A DNA stretch of 5,681 nucleotides from Pseudomonadota bacterium (GTDB lineage Bacteria > Pseudomonadota > Alphaproteobacteria > Sphingomonadales > Sphingomonadaceae): assembly GCA_023426225.1 (NCBI GenBank), contig JAFABD010000159.1:1-5681 (forward strand), given 5' to 3'. This document shows, in pieces, positions 4,134 to 5,681 of the stretch. Under the pieces are notes generated by a model. It made no database searches. It had not been told where the DNA came from and was given only the letters and a program-made list of their open reading frames with translations. Both the position numbers and the translations under genes were made by a program. How positions within the stretch are numbered: the stretch's first letter is position 1; each line of letters opens with the position of its first letter.

Positions 4134-5642
4134 ATGAGCTTTGCCGATCTCGGCCTTTCTGACGAACTTCTGCGCGCGGTAGGCGATCTGGGCTATACCG
4201 AGCCGACGCCGATCCAGCGCCAGGCTATCCCGTCCGTGCTGATGGGCAAGGACCTGATCGGCGTGGCGCAGACCGGGACGGGCAAGACCGCCGCCTTTGT
4301 GCTGCCGATGATCGACGTGCTGGGCGAAGGGCGCACCCGCGCGCTGATGCCGCGATCGCTGATCCTGGAGCCGACGCGCGAACTCGCCGCGCAGGTCGCC
4401 GAGAATTTCGAGCAGTACGGCACCTATCACAAGCTGTCGATGGCGCTGCTGATCGGCGGCGTGCAGATGGGCGACCAGATCAAGGCGCTGGAAAAGGGCG
4501 TCGACGTGCTGATCGCGACGCCGGGCCGGCTGATGGACCTGTTCCAGCGCGGCAAGATCCTGTTGACCGGGTGCAGCCTGCTGGTGATCGACGAGGCCGA
4601 CCGGATGCTCGACATGGGGTTCATCCCCGATATCGAGGAAATCTGCACCAAGCTGCCCAAGAACCGCCAGACGCTGCTGTTCTCGGCGACGATGCCGCCG
4701 CCGATCAAGAAGCTGGCCGACAAGTTCCTCAACGATCCCAAGACGATCGAGGTCGCGCGCCCGGCGACGACCAACATCAACATCACCCAGCGCATCGTCG
4801 AGGTCCGTGCCGACCGCAAGCGCGAGGTGCTGCGCGCCCTGCTCGAGCAGGACGACGTGCGCACCGCGATCATCTTCTGCAACCGCAAGACGACGGTGCG
4901 CGAGCTCAACAAGAGCCTGAAGCGCTATGGCTTCCGTTCGGCCGAAATCCATGGCGACATGGACCAGCCGGCGCGCCTTGCCGAGCTCGAGCGCTTCAAG
5001 ACGGGTGACGTCAACATCCTGGTCGCGTCCGACGTCGCGGCGCGCGGGCTGGACATCAAGGGCGTGAGCCACGTCTATAATTTCGACGCGCCCTGGCATC
5101 CCGACGATTATGTCCACCGGATCGGCCGCACCGGCCGCGGCGGCGCGACGGGCATTGCCTATACGCTGGTGACCGCCGACGATGCCGAGAACCTGTCCGA
5201 GATCGAGAAGCTGACCGGGCAGAAGATCGAGCGCGTCGCCAACCCGCTGTCCGGCGCCGCACCCACGGCCGAGGAAATGGCCGACGCCGAGGCGAAGCCT
5301 GCGCGCGGCAAGGGCCGCAAGGCCAAGCCCGCCGCCAAGGCGGAAAAGGCCGACAAGACCGAGAAGCCGGCAAAGGCGGAACGCGCCGAGAAGCCCGCCC
5401 GCGGACGCAAGGCAGCGCCGGCCGAGGCGGAAGCGGCGGCGCCCGAACCGCGGGCGGCCAAGCCCGCCCGTTCGCGCAAGCCCGAACGCAGCGGCGATAC
5501 CGAGCGCCCGGCGACTGCCGCCCCCGCGCAGCCGGCAGCGGCGGCCAAGACGCCCGCGCCGGCCCCTGCACCGGCCGAAACCGGCGAGCAGGGCTGGAAC
5601 GGGCCGGTGCCCGACTTCCTCAAATACACGATCGCGCTGTGA
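4134..5642 (+). CDS. DEAD-box ATP-dependent RNA helicase, RhlE-like
   Basis: The 502-residue protein unwinds RNA duplexes using ATP and probably acts in ribosome assembly, RNA decay or cold adaptation in the cytoplasm. All canonical motifs are intact: Q motif YTEPTPIQ (21-28), I AQTGTGKT (45-52), Ia PTRELA (80-85), GG (108-109), Ib TPGR (129-132), II DEAD (153-156), III SAT (184-186), IV IIFCN (246-250), V ARGLDIKG (303-310) and VI HRIGRTGR (328-335). The core ends near 370. A tail of about 130 residues follows, rich in K, A, E, P and R, with repeated KAEKADKTEKPAKAERAEK-like units, probably disordered and RNA-binding. The tail closes with GWNGPVPDFLKYTIAL. I chose ATG 4134 because MSFADLGLSDELL places the conserved Phe just before the Q motif as in relatives; the in-frame GTG at 4101 adds 11 unconserved residues and starts right after a hairpin. 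The ribosome binding site is weak (GGAAAA). Class assignment is sure, RhlE subgroup likely. Confidence 0.95.
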   Translation: MSFADLGLSDELLRAVGDLGYTEPTPIQRQAIPSVLMGKDLIGVAQTGTGKTAAFVLPMIDVLGEGRTRALMPRSLILEPTRELAAQVAENFEQYGTYHKLSMALLIGGVQMGDQIKALEKGVDVLIATPGRLMDLFQRGKILLTGCSLLVIDEADRMLDMGFIPDIEEICTKLPKNRQTLLFSATMPPPIKKLADKFLNDPKTIEVARPATTNINITQRIVEVRADRKREVLRALLEQDDVRTAIIFCNRKTTVRELNKSLKRYGFRSAEIHGDMDQPARLAELERFKTGDVNILVASDVAARGLDIKGVSHVYNFDAPWHPDDYVHRIGRTGRGGATGIAYTLVTADDAENLSEIEKLTGQKIERVANPLSGAAPTAEEMADAEAKPARGKGRKAKPAAKAEKADKTEKPAKAERAEKPARGRKAAPAEAEAAAPEPRAAKPARSRKPERSGDTERPATAAPAQPAAAAKTPAPAPAPAETGEQGWNGPVPDFLKYTIAL

Positions 5643-5644
5643 CG

Positions 5645-5665
5645 CGCCGGGGGGCTGCCCCGGCG
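5645..5665 (+). terminator. GC-rich hairpin after the helicase stop, possible terminator
   Basis: CGCCGGGG (5645-5652) and CCCCGGCG (5658-5665) form a perfect 8-bp stem with a 5-nt loop, starting 2 nt after the TGA. No T-run is seen before the window ends 16 nt later, so intrinsic termination is not proven. A competing pairing of GGGGCTGCC (5651-5659) with GGCAGCTCCC (5671-5680) also exists and could be the true terminator stem if a T-run follows beyond 5681. Confidence 0.45.
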
Positions 5666-5681
5666 ACGCCGGCAGCTCCCG

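Noticed and set aside
3549..5117. A 522-codon minus-strand open frame opposite the four-cysteine gene and the helicase
   Set aside because: It spans two plus-strand genes and the spacer between them, its composition is typical of an antisense frame (H, R, Q, D rich), and the helicase motifs on the other strand are complete.

Overview
The window looks like chromosomal DNA of a sphingomonad-type alphaproteobacterium (Sphingomonas or a close relative). The DNA is GC-rich with strong G/C third-position bias. It carries a SapC-family protein of the kind common in sphingomonads, a GlcD-like FAD dehydrogenase, and a RhlE-like DEAD-box helicase with an alanine/lysine/proline-rich tail. The taxonomic call is an inference from gene content and style. 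I see no mobile element, CRISPR array, tRNA or rRNA.

Layout. At the left edge is the C-terminal 147 residues of an N-formylglutamate amidohydrolase-family protein (+ strand, ends at 445). It converges on a minus-strand cluster running right to left: an FAD-linked 2-hydroxyacid dehydrogenase (3528 to 2053), a SapC-family protein (1998 to 1219) and a cytochrome b561 (1213 to 668). The SapC and b561 genes are only 5 nt apart and are surely co-transcribed. The dehydrogenase lies 54 nt upstream of sapC and may share the transcript.

The 222-nt gap between the amidohydrolase and cytochrome b561 genes is the least ordinary part of the window. On the minus strand it holds, in order, a GC-rich dyad, a sigma70-like promoter, an untranslated stretch with two C-rich anti-Shine-Dalgarno segments, and a textbook intrinsic terminator. 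Together these describe a candidate small RNA of about 107 nt that no protein gene explains.

On the plus strand, starting 38 nt from the dehydrogenase start, is a small exported protein of unknown function with four cysteines (3567 to 4022). It is followed by the helicase (4134 to 5642), whose leader contains a strong hairpin. The helicase is followed by a GC-rich hairpin at the right edge of the window.

How the genes may work together: the dehydrogenase and the membrane cytochrome b561 are both redox proteins in one gene cluster, so an electron-transfer link is conceivable but unproven. The helicase is an RNA-remodelling housekeeping or stress protein. The overall picture is a mostly ordinary core-genome segment with one good candidate regulatory RNA.
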